Shown here: one piece after another, positions 1-6,636 of the stretch | Layout: each line of letters starts with the position of its first letter | Numbering within the stretch: the first letter of the stretch is position 1 | NCBI GenBank assembly: GCA_900754615.1 | Contig: CAAEDN010000040.1 | Span: forward strand, 1 to 11,306 | Direction: 5' to 3' | DNA length: 11,306 nucleotides | From: an uncultured Holdemanella sp. | Lineage (GTDB): Bacteria; Bacillota_I; Bacilli_A; Erysipelotrichales; Erysipelotrichaceae | The notes under the pieces: generated by a model | Told to the model about the DNA's origin: nothing | Databases searched by the model: none | What the model saw: only the letters and a program-made list of their open reading frames with translations | Program-made: the position numbers and the translations under genes

Positions 1-119
1 CTGAAGTAAAGAAAGCTCCAGCAAAAAAGACAGCTGCAAAGAAAGCAGAAGCAAAACCAGCTGAAGAAAAGAAGGCTGAAGTAAAGAAAGCTCCAACTAA
101 AAAAGCGGCTGCAAAGAAA
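1..119 (+). repeat. 75-bp in-frame repeat encoding the lysine-rich tail
   Basis: Bases 1-20 are repeated exactly at 76-95, a 75-bp (25-codon) offset. The similarity continues: over 1-44 against 76-119 I count 39 identical positions of 44. The period is a multiple of three, so copies can be gained or lost without breaking the frame. Further copies may lie to the left of the window. From about 105 to 164 the sequence degenerates into shorter five-codon units ending in Lys-Lys. Confidence 0.8.
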
Positions 120-980
120 ACAACAGCTAAAAAGACAACTACTAAGAAGGCTACAACTAAGAAAATGACTAAGGAAGAACAATATACTAAATTATCAATA
201 GATACATGTTTTGATTTGGCAAAAGCAATGTCAATGGATGTAACTCGTGATTCGATTATTCAACAATTGATTTTAAATCCAGATGTAAAATCAGTGGCAC
301 AGGATTTAGTGAATAAATATCAATTAAAGGGTAAATTTAATTTTGAGGATGATGGTTATGATGAAGATTTAGTTGAAGTATTAGTATCTAAAGTATATGC
401 GTCAGCTGATATTAAACCGCAAAAAGCAGAAGACTTACAAGCAGATGTAGACCATGCATTAAATTATAAATATACTGATGTGGTAGCGGATGGGGAAGAA
501 TATAAAGCTCAATTTGATACTATGCGTAAAGTCTTGATGATTGCACAGCATAAGGATATTCATGATTCAAAGAAATTAGATGAAGAAATTGGTATCGATG
601 TGGAAAAATTTGTAGAAGAATTTATGGATCTTGCGTACAGTGTATTAAAAACTTGGAAATATGAAGATGTAGATTATTATGAACACTTTATTTATGCCGT
701 ATTATCACAATTAGAAGATCTACACAACACTTATAGAAATCGTATTATGATGGATGTTGCTGATTTATACATTTTACATGGTGATTATGGTTTAGGTGAT
801 GCAGATTATGGATATATCTTAAGAGAAAATCAAATCAAAGATTATATTTATTATCGTTATGCTTCTATTTATGAAGGCGTTGACAAGGATAAGGCAAAAC
901 AAATTGCAAACCAGGCTTTACAATTTGTTGATGATCGTTTTACTTACTATCCAAACATTATTGCAGTTTTAGAAGGTTAA
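1..980 (+). CDS. Histone H1-like lysine-rich tail fused to an acidic C-terminal domain, unknown function (5' end missing)
   Basis: The reading frame is open from the left edge (first complete codon at base 3) to a TAA stop at 978-980, so the ATG at 165 is internal and the true start lies outside the window. The first 54 visible residues contain 21 lysines and otherwise mostly Ala, Thr, Pro and Glu. They form xxxKK pentads (for example VKKAP, AAAKK, TTAKK) like the tails of eukaryotic H1 and bacterial H1-like proteins (Hc1/Hc2, AlgP type). The remaining 271 residues are rich in Asp, Glu and Tyr and look mostly alpha-helical. I recognise no family in them and see no signal peptide or membrane segment. 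By analogy the basic tail could bind DNA, RNA or another polyanion, while the acidic body might fold back on it or bind a partner. This is inference. The coding frame is secure; the function is not. Confidence 0.85.
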   Translation, partial: EVKKAPAKKTAAKKAEAKPAEEKKAEVKKAPTKKAAAKKTTAKKTTTKKATTKKMTKEEQYTKLSIDTCFDLAKAMSMDVTRDSIIQQLILNPDVKSVAQDLVNKYQLKGKFNFEDDGYDEDLVEVLVSKVYASADIKPQKAEDLQADVDHALNYKYTDVVADGEEYKAQFDTMRKVLMIAQHKDIHDSKKLDEEIGIDVEKFVEEFMDLAYSVLKTWKYEDVDYYEHFIYAVLSQLEDLHNTYRNRIMMDVADLYILHGDYGLGDADYGYILRENQIKDYIYYRYASIYEGVDKDKAKQIANQALQFVDDRFTYYPNIIAVLEG

Positions 981-992
981 TATGAATTCTGC

Positions 993-1021
993 TTGATTTT
1001 TATAGGTGTTTTGCATATGAT
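993..1021 (+). promoter_or_regulatory. Probable sigma-A promoter of the 85-residue gene
   Basis: A -35 box TTGATT (993-998; 4 of 6 consensus bases) lies 17 bp before a -10 box TATGAT (1016-1021; 5 of 6). The expected transcription start is about 1028, giving a leader of roughly 29 nt before the ATG at 1057. This would place the upstream in-frame TTG (1027) at or before the start of the RNA, which argues against that codon as a start. Confidence 0.55.
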
Positions 1022-1056
1022 ATAGTTTGCGAATACTTTTAATCAAGGAGGATACA

Positions 1057-1314
1057 ATGGCTGCTTCAAAAATTCCTGTGTGGATTAAACAATGCCTTGA
1101 TCAATATGGTAACTGTGCGTGTGGACGTGCTATTACTAAAAAAATTGGTAAGGATAATCTTTTGCAGATTCTTGAAAACGAAGGATATCCATGTGAATTG
1201 GAAATCTTGAGTGATCAAAAAGACAAAAGTGCATATCCAAAAGATGGAACATATATTTTAACATTAAAAAATCGCCAACCTTTATTGGCTGACGAAGATG
1301 AAGACGAAGAGTAA
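1057..1314 (+). CDS. Small cytoplasmic protein of unknown function, 85 residues
   Basis: The ATG at 1057 is preceded by AAGGAGG (1045-1051) with a 5-nt spacer, a near-perfect ribosome binding site. An in-frame TTG at 1027 would add ten residues but has no ribosome binding site. The protein has no signal peptide or membrane segment. Near residues 20-23 it has a compact cysteine motif, CACG, with a third Cys in GYPCEL near residue 46. The middle is charged and the protein ends in an acidic run, ADEDEDEE. Two clustered cysteines plus one distant one could suit a metal or a redox role, but this is too few residues to assign a site. I do not recognise the family. The gene has its own promoter and terminator, so it is probably monocistronic. 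The DNA encoding the acidic tail doubles as the terminator arm. Confidence 0.8.
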   Translation: MAASKIPVWIKQCLDQYGNCACGRAITKKIGKDNLLQILENEGYPCELEILSDQKDKSAYPKDGTYILTLKNRQPLLADEDEDEE

Positions 1315-1335
1315 GATTCTTCGTCTTTTATTTTA
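1301..1335 (+). terminator. Rho-independent terminator overlapping the end of the 85-residue gene
   Basis: AAGACGAAGA (1301-1310) pairs perfectly with TCTTCGTCTT (1318-1327): a 10-bp stem with a 7-nt loop, followed by a T-rich tract (TTATTTTAT). The upstream arm is made of coding bases for the acidic tail, and the stop codon TAA (1312-1314) lies in the loop. It should end + strand transcription before the convergent minus-strand isocitrate dehydrogenase gene. Confidence 0.8.
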
Positions 1336-1375
1336 TAATGCAATTTAAGAACACTCGTGACTTTAGTTATGAGAG

Positions 1376-2374
1376 CTAATCTAAGTTTTTGATAATTTCA
1401 TTTGTGAATGCATCTGTTGTTGCATTTCCATTAAGATCTGGTGTTAGTACTGTATGTTCGTCAAATGTTTTATTTAATGCATTTCGTATTTTGTTTGAGA
1501 TATTTTCTTGATGTAAATCGTCTAGCATCATACAAGCGGATAAAAGTAATGCACTTGGGTTTGCGATATGTTTGCCAGCAATGTCTGGTGCACTGCCATG
1601 AACAGCTTCATACATTGCGTAATCATCCCCTTTGTTGCAGCTTGGTAACAATCCTAAGCCACCAATTAGACCACTCGTTAAATCTGAGACAATGTCCCCG
1701 TATAAATTTGGCATAACCATGACATCAAATTGTTCTGGATGCATAACTAGCTGCATACAAGTGTTATCTACAATCAATGAATTTGCTTCAATTTGAGGAT
1801 ATTCTTTGGCAATATCTTCAAAAATATGAAGAAACAACCCATCACTCATTTTTAATATATTTGCTTTATGCACACAAGTTAGTTTTTTACGATTGTGTTT
1901 TACACAATATTCAAATGCAGCTTTTATAATTCTTGTACTTGCTTTTTTGGTGATAATTTTATAGGCATAAACTGTATTTTCATCTATTTGTTCTTCTTTT
2001 CCAACATAAAGATCTTCAGTGTTTTCTCTAAAAGTTACGATGTCTACATTGTCAAAGCGAGTAGGAATACATGGATTCGATTTTGCAGGACGTATATTTG
2101 CCCATAAATCATATTTATTACGCAATGTTACATTTAATGAGCGAAATCCTTTTCCAACCGGTGTGGTAATGGGACTCTTTAATAATATCTTATTCCTTTC
2201 AAAGGATGCGAAAGCTTTTTCAGGAATATATTCTCCCATTTCATCATATACTTTTGCTCCAACATTAAAAATTTCATATTGTAAATCAGCGCCTGCAGCA
2301 TTTAATACTTTGATAACAGCATCTGTAATTTCTGGACCGATGCCATCTCCTTTAAAAACAGTTATAGTACTCAT
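1376..2374 (-). CDS. icd: Isocitrate dehydrogenase, NAD-dependent type
   Basis: Oxidative decarboxylation of isocitrate to 2-oxoglutarate in the cytoplasm. The 332-residue protein belongs to the isocitrate/isopropylmalate dehydrogenase family in its short form, like the eukaryotic NAD-IDH subunits. Substrate residues match IDH: Ser79 and Asn81 in RSLNVTLR, then Arg85, Arg95 and Arg116. Catalytic Tyr123 lies in RENTEDLYVG and Lys170 in VHKAN. Metal-binding aspartates are Asp203, Asp227 and Asp231 (MPNLYGDIVSD). The cofactor motif HGSAPDIAG (259-267) has Asp-Ile where NADP enzymes such as E. coli Icd have Lys-Tyr, which points to NAD+. Isopropylmalate dehydrogenase is unlikely given the Ser/Asn pair and the citrate synthase neighbour. 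Its ATG overlaps the citrate synthase stop (ATGA, 2371-2374), and GGAGGA lies 6 nt upstream, so the two are probably translationally coupled. Confidence 0.93.
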   Translation of the reverse strand: MSTITVFKGDGIGPEITDAVIKVLNAAGADLQYEIFNVGAKVYDEMGEYIPEKAFASFERNKILLKSPITTPVGKGFRSLNVTLRNKYDLWANIRPAKSNPCIPTRFDNVDIVTFRENTEDLYVGKEEQIDENTVYAYKIITKKASTRIIKAAFEYCVKHNRKKLTCVHKANILKMSDGLFLHIFEDIAKEYPQIEANSLIVDNTCMQLVMHPEQFDVMVMPNLYGDIVSDLTSGLIGGLGLLPSCNKGDDYAMYEAVHGSAPDIAGKHIANPSALLLSACMMLDDLHQENISNKIRNALNKTFDEHTVLTPDLNGNATTDAFTNEIIKNLD

Positions 2375-3645
2375 TTGATTTCCTCCATTTCTCCTACATA
2401 CACATTAGCTGGTCGAATCAATTTTCGATTTGATTGTCTGTTTTCCAAATGATGACTAACCCATCCAGCTGTTCGGCTAATCGCAAATAAAGGTGTGAAT
2501 AAATCACTCTCAATACCTAATAGAGAGTATACGTAGCCTGAATAATAATCTACATTGGCACAAACGTCGATACCTTTTCTTTCTTTCATAACTTCAACTG
2601 CAACTTCTTCAAAAATATGAATGCAATTGTATATCTCTTCTTGGCCTTTTGATTTTGCTAACGCTTCACATTGTTGTTGAATCAAAAGACAGCGAGGATC
2701 GCTTTTTGTATATATTGCATGACCGATACCATAAATCAATCCACTATGATCAAAAAAGTCTTTATCTAAAAGACGGTTTGCAATCTTTTTTAACGTTGCT
2801 CGATCGGTCGTAAAGCCTACTTCATGGAAGATAGCCTTAAACATATTGGTTACTTTACAATTTGCACCTCCATGCCTTGGACCTTTCAATGAACCAATGG
2901 CAGCCGATATGCATGAATAAATGTCGGTTCCTGTACTGGAAATAACAACATTCGCAAATGTAGAATTATTTCCTCCACCATGATCGGCATGAACCATCAA
3001 TAATGTATCCATGATTCGTGCTTCTTCATATGTATAGTCCTCATTTCCTCTAGCCATACATAAAATATTTTCTGCAAGACTACGCTCAGGATATGGATAT
3101 GCTTTAAATACTTTATTGCGGGCATAAGAAAAAGTGAAAAGTGGAATCGAAGCTAATATATTTAAACCTTTTATCATTCGTTCTTCTAAATCATCTGTAT
3201 CCGCACTAGGGTCTTTTGCGTATAATTTTAATACTTCGATTTGCAACGCATTTAAAATGTTTGGTGTTTCATATTGTAAATCGACAGGCCCCATTTTAAA
3301 GTTTAATAGATAGTCGCGAAATTCTTTTAACTGTGAAGGAGTGGGTAAAGAACCAAAAATTAATAGATAAGCGGTTTCTTCAAATCCGCAAATCTTATTT
3401 TTGGGCTGTTTATCGACTAAATAATTGATGGGATAGCCTCTAAAAATTAATTGCCCATCAATATTATATTTTTTTTCATGAATAAATTTATATCCAATAA
3501 CATCACAAATTTTTGTTAATCCCACCTTTACGCCTGTACCGTTATCGTTTCTAAGGCCAGCTTTTACACGATATCGGGAGTATAAGGAAGGGTCAATGAA
3601 ATTGCGTTCTTCATTGTCTTGATAGATCTCTTTTAGTGATTTCAC
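2371..3645 (-). CDS. gltA: Citrate synthase (Si type)
   Basis: Condenses oxaloacetate with acetyl-CoA to citrate in the cytoplasm, the entry step to the oxidative branch. The 424 residues match the usual bacterial length. Family motifs appear in order: HADHGGGNNSTF (219-230); GPRHGGAN with His258; GIGHAIYTKSDPR with His309 (the oxaloacetate-binding and catalytic histidines); NVDYYSG with catalytic Asp366; and SRTAGWVSHHLE with Arg391. The start is GTG at 3645, preceded by AAAGGAGG (3654-3661) with an 8-nt spacer; no ATG is as well placed. It is the first gene of a two-gene minus-strand operon with icd. A 2-methylcitrate synthase role is possible by sequence alone, but pairing with isocitrate dehydrogenase and aconitase argues for citrate. 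The symbol could equally be citZ. Confidence 0.93.
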   Translation of the reverse strand: MKSLKEIYQDNEERNFIDPSLYSRYRVKAGLRNDNGTGVKVGLTKICDVIGYKFIHEKKYNIDGQLIFRGYPINYLVDKQPKNKICGFEETAYLLIFGSLPTPSQLKEFRDYLLNFKMGPVDLQYETPNILNALQIEVLKLYAKDPSADTDDLEERMIKGLNILASIPLFTFSYARNKVFKAYPYPERSLAENILCMARGNEDYTYEEARIMDTLLMVHADHGGGNNSTFANVVISSTGTDIYSCISAAIGSLKGPRHGGANCKVTNMFKAIFHEVGFTTDRATLKKIANRLLDKDFFDHSGLIYGIGHAIYTKSDPRCLLIQQQCEALAKSKGQEEIYNCIHIFEEVAVEVMKERKGIDVCANVDYYSGYVYSLLGIESDLFTPLFAISRTAGWVSHHLENRQSNRKLIRPANVYVGEMEEIK

Positions 3646-3673
3646 AAATGAAACCTCCTTTCATACGTTTCAT

Positions 3674-3682
3674 ATTATAGCA
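3674..3682 (-). promoter_or_regulatory. Extended -10 promoter of the citrate synthase-icd operon
   Basis: On the minus strand this reads TGCTATAAT: a perfect TATAAT with the TG extension. A weak -35 (GTAACA, 18 bp upstream) overlaps the central region shared with the opposite promoter. The expected start is near 3667, giving a leader of about 22 nt that contains the AAAGGAGG site. Confidence 0.65.
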
Positions 3683-3709
3683 GAAAAACTTTCATTTTGT
3701 TACATTTTT

Positions 3710-3718
3710 TGTTATAAT
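3710..3718 (+). promoter_or_regulatory. Extended -10 promoter of aconitase
   Basis: TGTTATAAT is a perfect -10 (3713-3718) with the TG extension. The best -35 candidate is weak (TTCATT at 3691-3696, 16-bp spacing). The expected start is about 3724-3726, so the leader is only about 15 nt and the ribosome binding site GGAGG (3726-3730) lies almost at the 5' end of the RNA. Confidence 0.65.
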
Positions 3719-3739
3719 TCGAAACGGAGGATGTTGTCT

Positions 3740-5656
3740 ATGCAAAATTTAACATATAAAATTCTAGAAAAACATTTATTAAACGGGAAGCTAGAGGCAG
3801 GTCAGCCTATTGAAATTAAAATGGATCAGACCTTAACGCAGGATGCTACAGGAACAATGGCATATATGCAATTTGAGGCTATGGGAGTAAAAAAAGCTAA
3901 AACAGAATTGTCTGTAAGTTATGTAGATCATAATACGTTGCAAAATGGATTTATGAATGCAGATGATCATGCCTATCTTCAGAGTGTTGCAAGTAAACAT
4001 GGTATTTATTTTTCTAAAGCAGGTAATGGAATCTGCCACCAAGTACACCTAGAGCGCTTTGCAAAACCAGGAAAAACATTAATAGGTTCGGATTCACATA
4101 CACCAACATCTTCAGCTATGGGATGTATTGCGATTGGAGCTGGTGGTTTAGATGTTGCGAAAGCTATGGCAGGAATTGGCTATCGATTAACATGTCCAAA
4201 AGTAGTGGAAGTAAAATTAACAGGTAGTTTGAATCATGGTGTTTCAAGTAAAGACATAATCTTAAAGTTATTAGAATTATTGAGTGTTAAAGGTGGAGTT
4301 GGTAAAGTCTTTGAATATACAGGTGAAGGTGTAAAACAATTAAGTGTTTATCAAAGAGCAACAATTACGAATATGGGAGCAGAATTAGGTGCTACAACAT
4401 CCATTTTTCCAAGTGATGAAGTTACATATGAATTTTTAAAACGTCAACAAAGAGAAGAAGATTATATTCCTTTAAGTGCAGATAAAGGATGTTACTATGA
4501 TGAAACTGTTGAAATTGATTTAAGTACACTTGTGCCATTGGTTGCTTGTCCAAATTCACCAGATGCAGTAAAACAAGTATCAGAAATTACAGGTATGAAG
4601 GTGGATCAAGTTGCGATTGGGTCATGTACAAATTCAGGCTATGAAGATTTAATGAAGGCAGCAGCTATTTTAAAAGGCAAAAAAATTGCTTCAAATGTAA
4701 GTTTAGTCGTATCTCCAGGTTCAAGACAAGTTTTAATGAAATTGATTGAAAATGGTACTTTGGCAACATTTGTATCTTGTGGAGCAAGAATTCTAGAATG
4801 TACTTGTGGACCATGTATTGGGATGGGACAAAGTCCAAAAAGCGATGCTGTAAGTCTACGTACCTTTAACCGTAATTTCTATGGACGTAGTGGAACATTA
4901 AGTGCTGGAATTTATTTAGTATCACCAGAGGTGGCTGCAGCCAGTGCAATTACAGGTGTGATTACCGATCCTTCTACATTGGATTATGAGGATAGCTTTG
5001 CTGAAGAAAAAAGCTATGTTGATGATTCGTTGATTTATGCACCAAGTAAGAATCCAGAAAGCGTTGAAATTGTTCGAGGTCCAAACATTAAACCTTTACC
5101 GGTTAATACACCAATGGATCAGATAATTGATAAAAAAGTCGTTATTAAGTTACCAGACAACATCACAACCGATGACATTGCACCTGCAGGTGCTAAGGTT
5201 TTACCATATCGTTCAAATATTGAAAAATTATCAACTTTCGTATTTGAAAACAATAAACCACATTTTGACGAAGTATGTAAAGAAAACAATGGAGGTATCA
5301 TTGTTGCAGGGGAAAACTATGGACAAGGCTCTAGTAGAGAACATGCAGCTCTTGCACCTATGTATTTAGGCGTAAAGGCAGTTTTGACAAAATCCTTTGC
5401 TCGTATTCACTTAGCTAACTTAGTCAACTTTGGTTTATTACCAATCGTATTTGTAGATAAAGCGGATTATGATAAGATTGATGAGATGGATGAATTAAAA
5501 ATTGAGAATGTAAAATCACTTTACGATTCATTCGATTTAATTGTCGAAAATGTGACAAAAAAACAAAGGTATAAAGTACATGCCCCAATCAGTAAAGAAG
5601 ACATTGATATCCTTATGGCTGGAGGAGCATTAAACTATATACGTAATCAACAATAA
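3740..5656 (+). CDS. acnA: Aconitate hydratase (aconitase)
   Basis: Isomerises citrate to isocitrate through cis-aconitate using a [4Fe-4S] cluster. The 638 residues match the shorter monomeric aconitases (about 640-660 residues) and not the 900-residue AcnA/IRP type. Cluster ligands fit Cys296 in GSCTNSGYEDL and Cys356 and Cys359 in CTCGPCIGMG. Other motifs are GSDSHTPTSSAMG (about 116-128), RTFNRNFYGRSG (about 374-385) and, in the C-terminal swivel domain, GQGSSREHAALAP (about 528-540). An ATG at 3731 directly abuts the GGAGG (3726-3730) and is too close; the ATG at 3740 has a 9-nt spacer and is preferred. It faces away from citrate synthase and isocitrate dehydrogenase and completes the pathway to 2-oxoglutarate. 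A 3-isopropylmalate or homoaconitase role is less likely given this context and the fused swivel domain. Confidence 0.93.
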   Translation: MQNLTYKILEKHLLNGKLEAGQPIEIKMDQTLTQDATGTMAYMQFEAMGVKKAKTELSVSYVDHNTLQNGFMNADDHAYLQSVASKHGIYFSKAGNGICHQVHLERFAKPGKTLIGSDSHTPTSSAMGCIAIGAGGLDVAKAMAGIGYRLTCPKVVEVKLTGSLNHGVSSKDIILKLLELLSVKGGVGKVFEYTGEGVKQLSVYQRATITNMGAELGATTSIFPSDEVTYEFLKRQQREEDYIPLSADKGCYYDETVEIDLSTLVPLVACPNSPDAVKQVSEITGMKVDQVAIGSCTNSGYEDLMKAAAILKGKKIASNVSLVVSPGSRQVLMKLIENGTLATFVSCGARILECTCGPCIGMGQSPKSDAVSLRTFNRNFYGRSGTLSAGIYLVSPEVAAASAITGVITDPSTLDYEDSFAEEKSYVDDSLIYAPSKNPESVEIVRGPNIKPLPVNTPMDQIIDKKVVIKLPDNITTDDIAPAGAKVLPYRSNIEKLSTFVFENNKPHFDEVCKENNGGIIVAGENYGQGSSREHAALAPMYLGVKAVLTKSFARIHLANLVNFGLLPIVFVDKADYDKIDEMDELKIENVKSLYDSFDLIVENVTKKQRYKVHAPISKEDIDILMAGGALNYIRNQQ

Positions 5657-5668
5657 TAAAAATATATC

Positions 5669-5700
5669 GGAACGTTTATATAAGACGTTCCTTTTCTTAT
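5669..5700 (+). terminator. Rho-independent terminator after aconitase
   Basis: GGAACGT (5669-5675) pairs with ACGTTCC (5685-5691), with a possible short extension into the AT-rich loop. It is followed by TTTTCTTAT. It lies 13 nt after the aconitase stop. Confidence 0.8.
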
Positions 5701-5708
5701 GGTATAAT
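5700..5708 (+). promoter_or_regulatory. Extended -10 promoter of the CDF-CpXC operon
   Basis: TGGTATAAT is a perfect -10 (5703-5708) with a TG extension, starting in the T tract of the preceding terminator. No good -35 is visible, because that position is inside the terminator stem-loop. The expected start is near 5715, and an AAGGTG ribosome binding site (5720-5725) precedes the ATG at 5731. Confidence 0.6.
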
Positions 5709-5730
5709 ACTCAAGAAATAAGGTGAAAAA

Positions 5731-6627
5731 ATGAAAGAGAAACAAGAACAAATTGTAATGCGAATTTCTTTTTGGTCGGGTGTTTTATTTGCGTTGGCAG
5801 AACTCATTATGTCAATTTTTTCTAAATCTCAATCTGTATTGGCCGATACAGTTTATGATTCGACGGAACTTATTGTGATTGGTTTGACCATTTATATTAT
5901 TCCATTATTTTATAAACCAGTAACCGAAAAACATCCATTTGGATATGCACAATTGGAAAGTATTGTGATTTTATTGAAGGGTTTTATGTTTATCGCAGTT
6001 ATGCTGGCGTTAATTATGAATAATATCCAGATTATGATGAATGGAGGAAATGAGGTAGATCATATGCAGGTATCTATGTTTGAAACGATTTTAACATGTT
6101 TTTCTGCATTGATTTTATTAGTTCTAATGCGTATCAATAAAAAAGTCACATCGCCTACGGTCGATGTAGAAATTTATGGATGGAAAATTGATGTATTTTC
6201 TAGTGTGGGTGTTTCTATTGCATTTTTTTTGTCATCTTTTTTAGTGCATACACCACTTTCTTTTATCTCTCCATATTTTGATCAGATTGTAGCTATTGTT
6301 CTTGCGTTAGGCATGATGAAAGAACCTATTCAAATGATTGGAGATAGTTTCCGTAGCTTGATGTTATTGAGCCCTGATGAAGAGGAAGTATTAAAAATTA
6401 AGCAGATCTCTACTTCTATTCTTGATAATTATCCATATGATCCTGTATTTTATGATATTACAACGACAGGAAGAAAGATGTGGATATCTATCTATTTTAC
6501 AACACGAATAGACACGATGTCTTTTACAGAATTGGAAGTAGCCAATCAAGAATTAAAAATGGCTCTGCAAAAAGAGTATGAAGATTGTTTTGTGGAACTT
6601 GTTCCCAATGTATATGCAAATAAATAG
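5731..6627 (+). CDS. Cation diffusion facilitator (CDF) family transporter, atypical metal site
   Basis: A predicted inner-membrane divalent cation/proton antiporter of the CDF family. The 298-residue length and layout are typical: about six membrane segments (roughly 12-30, 36-60, 76-98, 115-133, 150-172, 181-197) and a cytoplasmic C-terminal domain (about 205-298). Family marks are ADTVYD in segment 2 (Asp39 and Asp43), KHPFGYAQLES (67-77) and KIDVFSS in segment 5 (Asp154). The usual site in segment 5 is (H/D)xxxD; here the first position is Gly150, so one of the four expected ligands is missing. The metal, usually Zn, Fe, Mn or Co, cannot be predicted. It is first in an operon with the CpXC protein, whose ribosome binding site overlaps this gene's TAG stop. 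Family membership is fairly sure; transport activity is not. Confidence 0.8.
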   Translation: MKEKQEQIVMRISFWSGVLFALAELIMSIFSKSQSVLADTVYDSTELIVIGLTIYIIPLFYKPVTEKHPFGYAQLESIVILLKGFMFIAVMLALIMNNIQIMMNGGNEVDHMQVSMFETILTCFSALILLVLMRINKKVTSPTVDVEIYGWKIDVFSSVGVSIAFFLSSFLVHTPLSFISPYFDQIVAIVLALGMMKEPIQMIGDSFRSLMLLSPDEEEVLKIKQISTSILDNYPYDPVFYDITTTGRKMWISIYFTTRIDTMSFTELEVANQELKMALQKEYEDCFVELVPNVYANK

Positions 6628-6636
6628 GAGGATCGC

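Larger units (their letters stand above)
3666..3726. repeat. Near-symmetric divergent promoter/operator region
   Basis: CGTTTC-AT-ATTATA (3666-3679) is the inverted counterpart of TATAAT-TC-GAAACG (3713-3726), with 12 of 14 positions matching around a centre at 3696. The symmetry includes both -10 boxes, their TG extensions and the short A-run/T-run beside them. The outer CGTTTC/GAAACG halves fall on or beside both expected transcription starts. This is a good position for a repressor or for coordinated control. No known operator consensus is recognised. Confidence 0.6.

Noticed and set aside
165..167. ATG as the start of the first gene
   Set aside because: The same frame is open back to the window edge, encodes a typical lysine-rich tail, and I see no ribosome binding site before the ATG.
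1027..1056. TTG start giving a 95-residue version of the small protein
   Set aside because: No ribosome binding site precedes it, and it lies at the predicted transcription start. The ATG at 1057 has AAGGAGG at ideal spacing.
1354..1373. Hairpin CTCGTGAC/GTTATGAG as a terminator for the minus-strand operon
   Set aside because: Its G-U pairs make it stable only in the + strand RNA. On the minus strand two pairs become mismatches, and no good T run follows directly on either strand. I see no convincing terminator for icd in the gap.
1376..2374. 3-isopropylmalate dehydrogenase (leuB) instead of isocitrate dehydrogenase
   Set aside because: The Ser79/Asn81 pair is the isocitrate signature, and the gene is coupled to citrate synthase with aconitase adjacent.
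3731..3739. ATG at 3731 as the aconitase start
   Set aside because: It directly abuts the GGAGG site with no spacer. The in-frame ATG at 3740 is correctly spaced.
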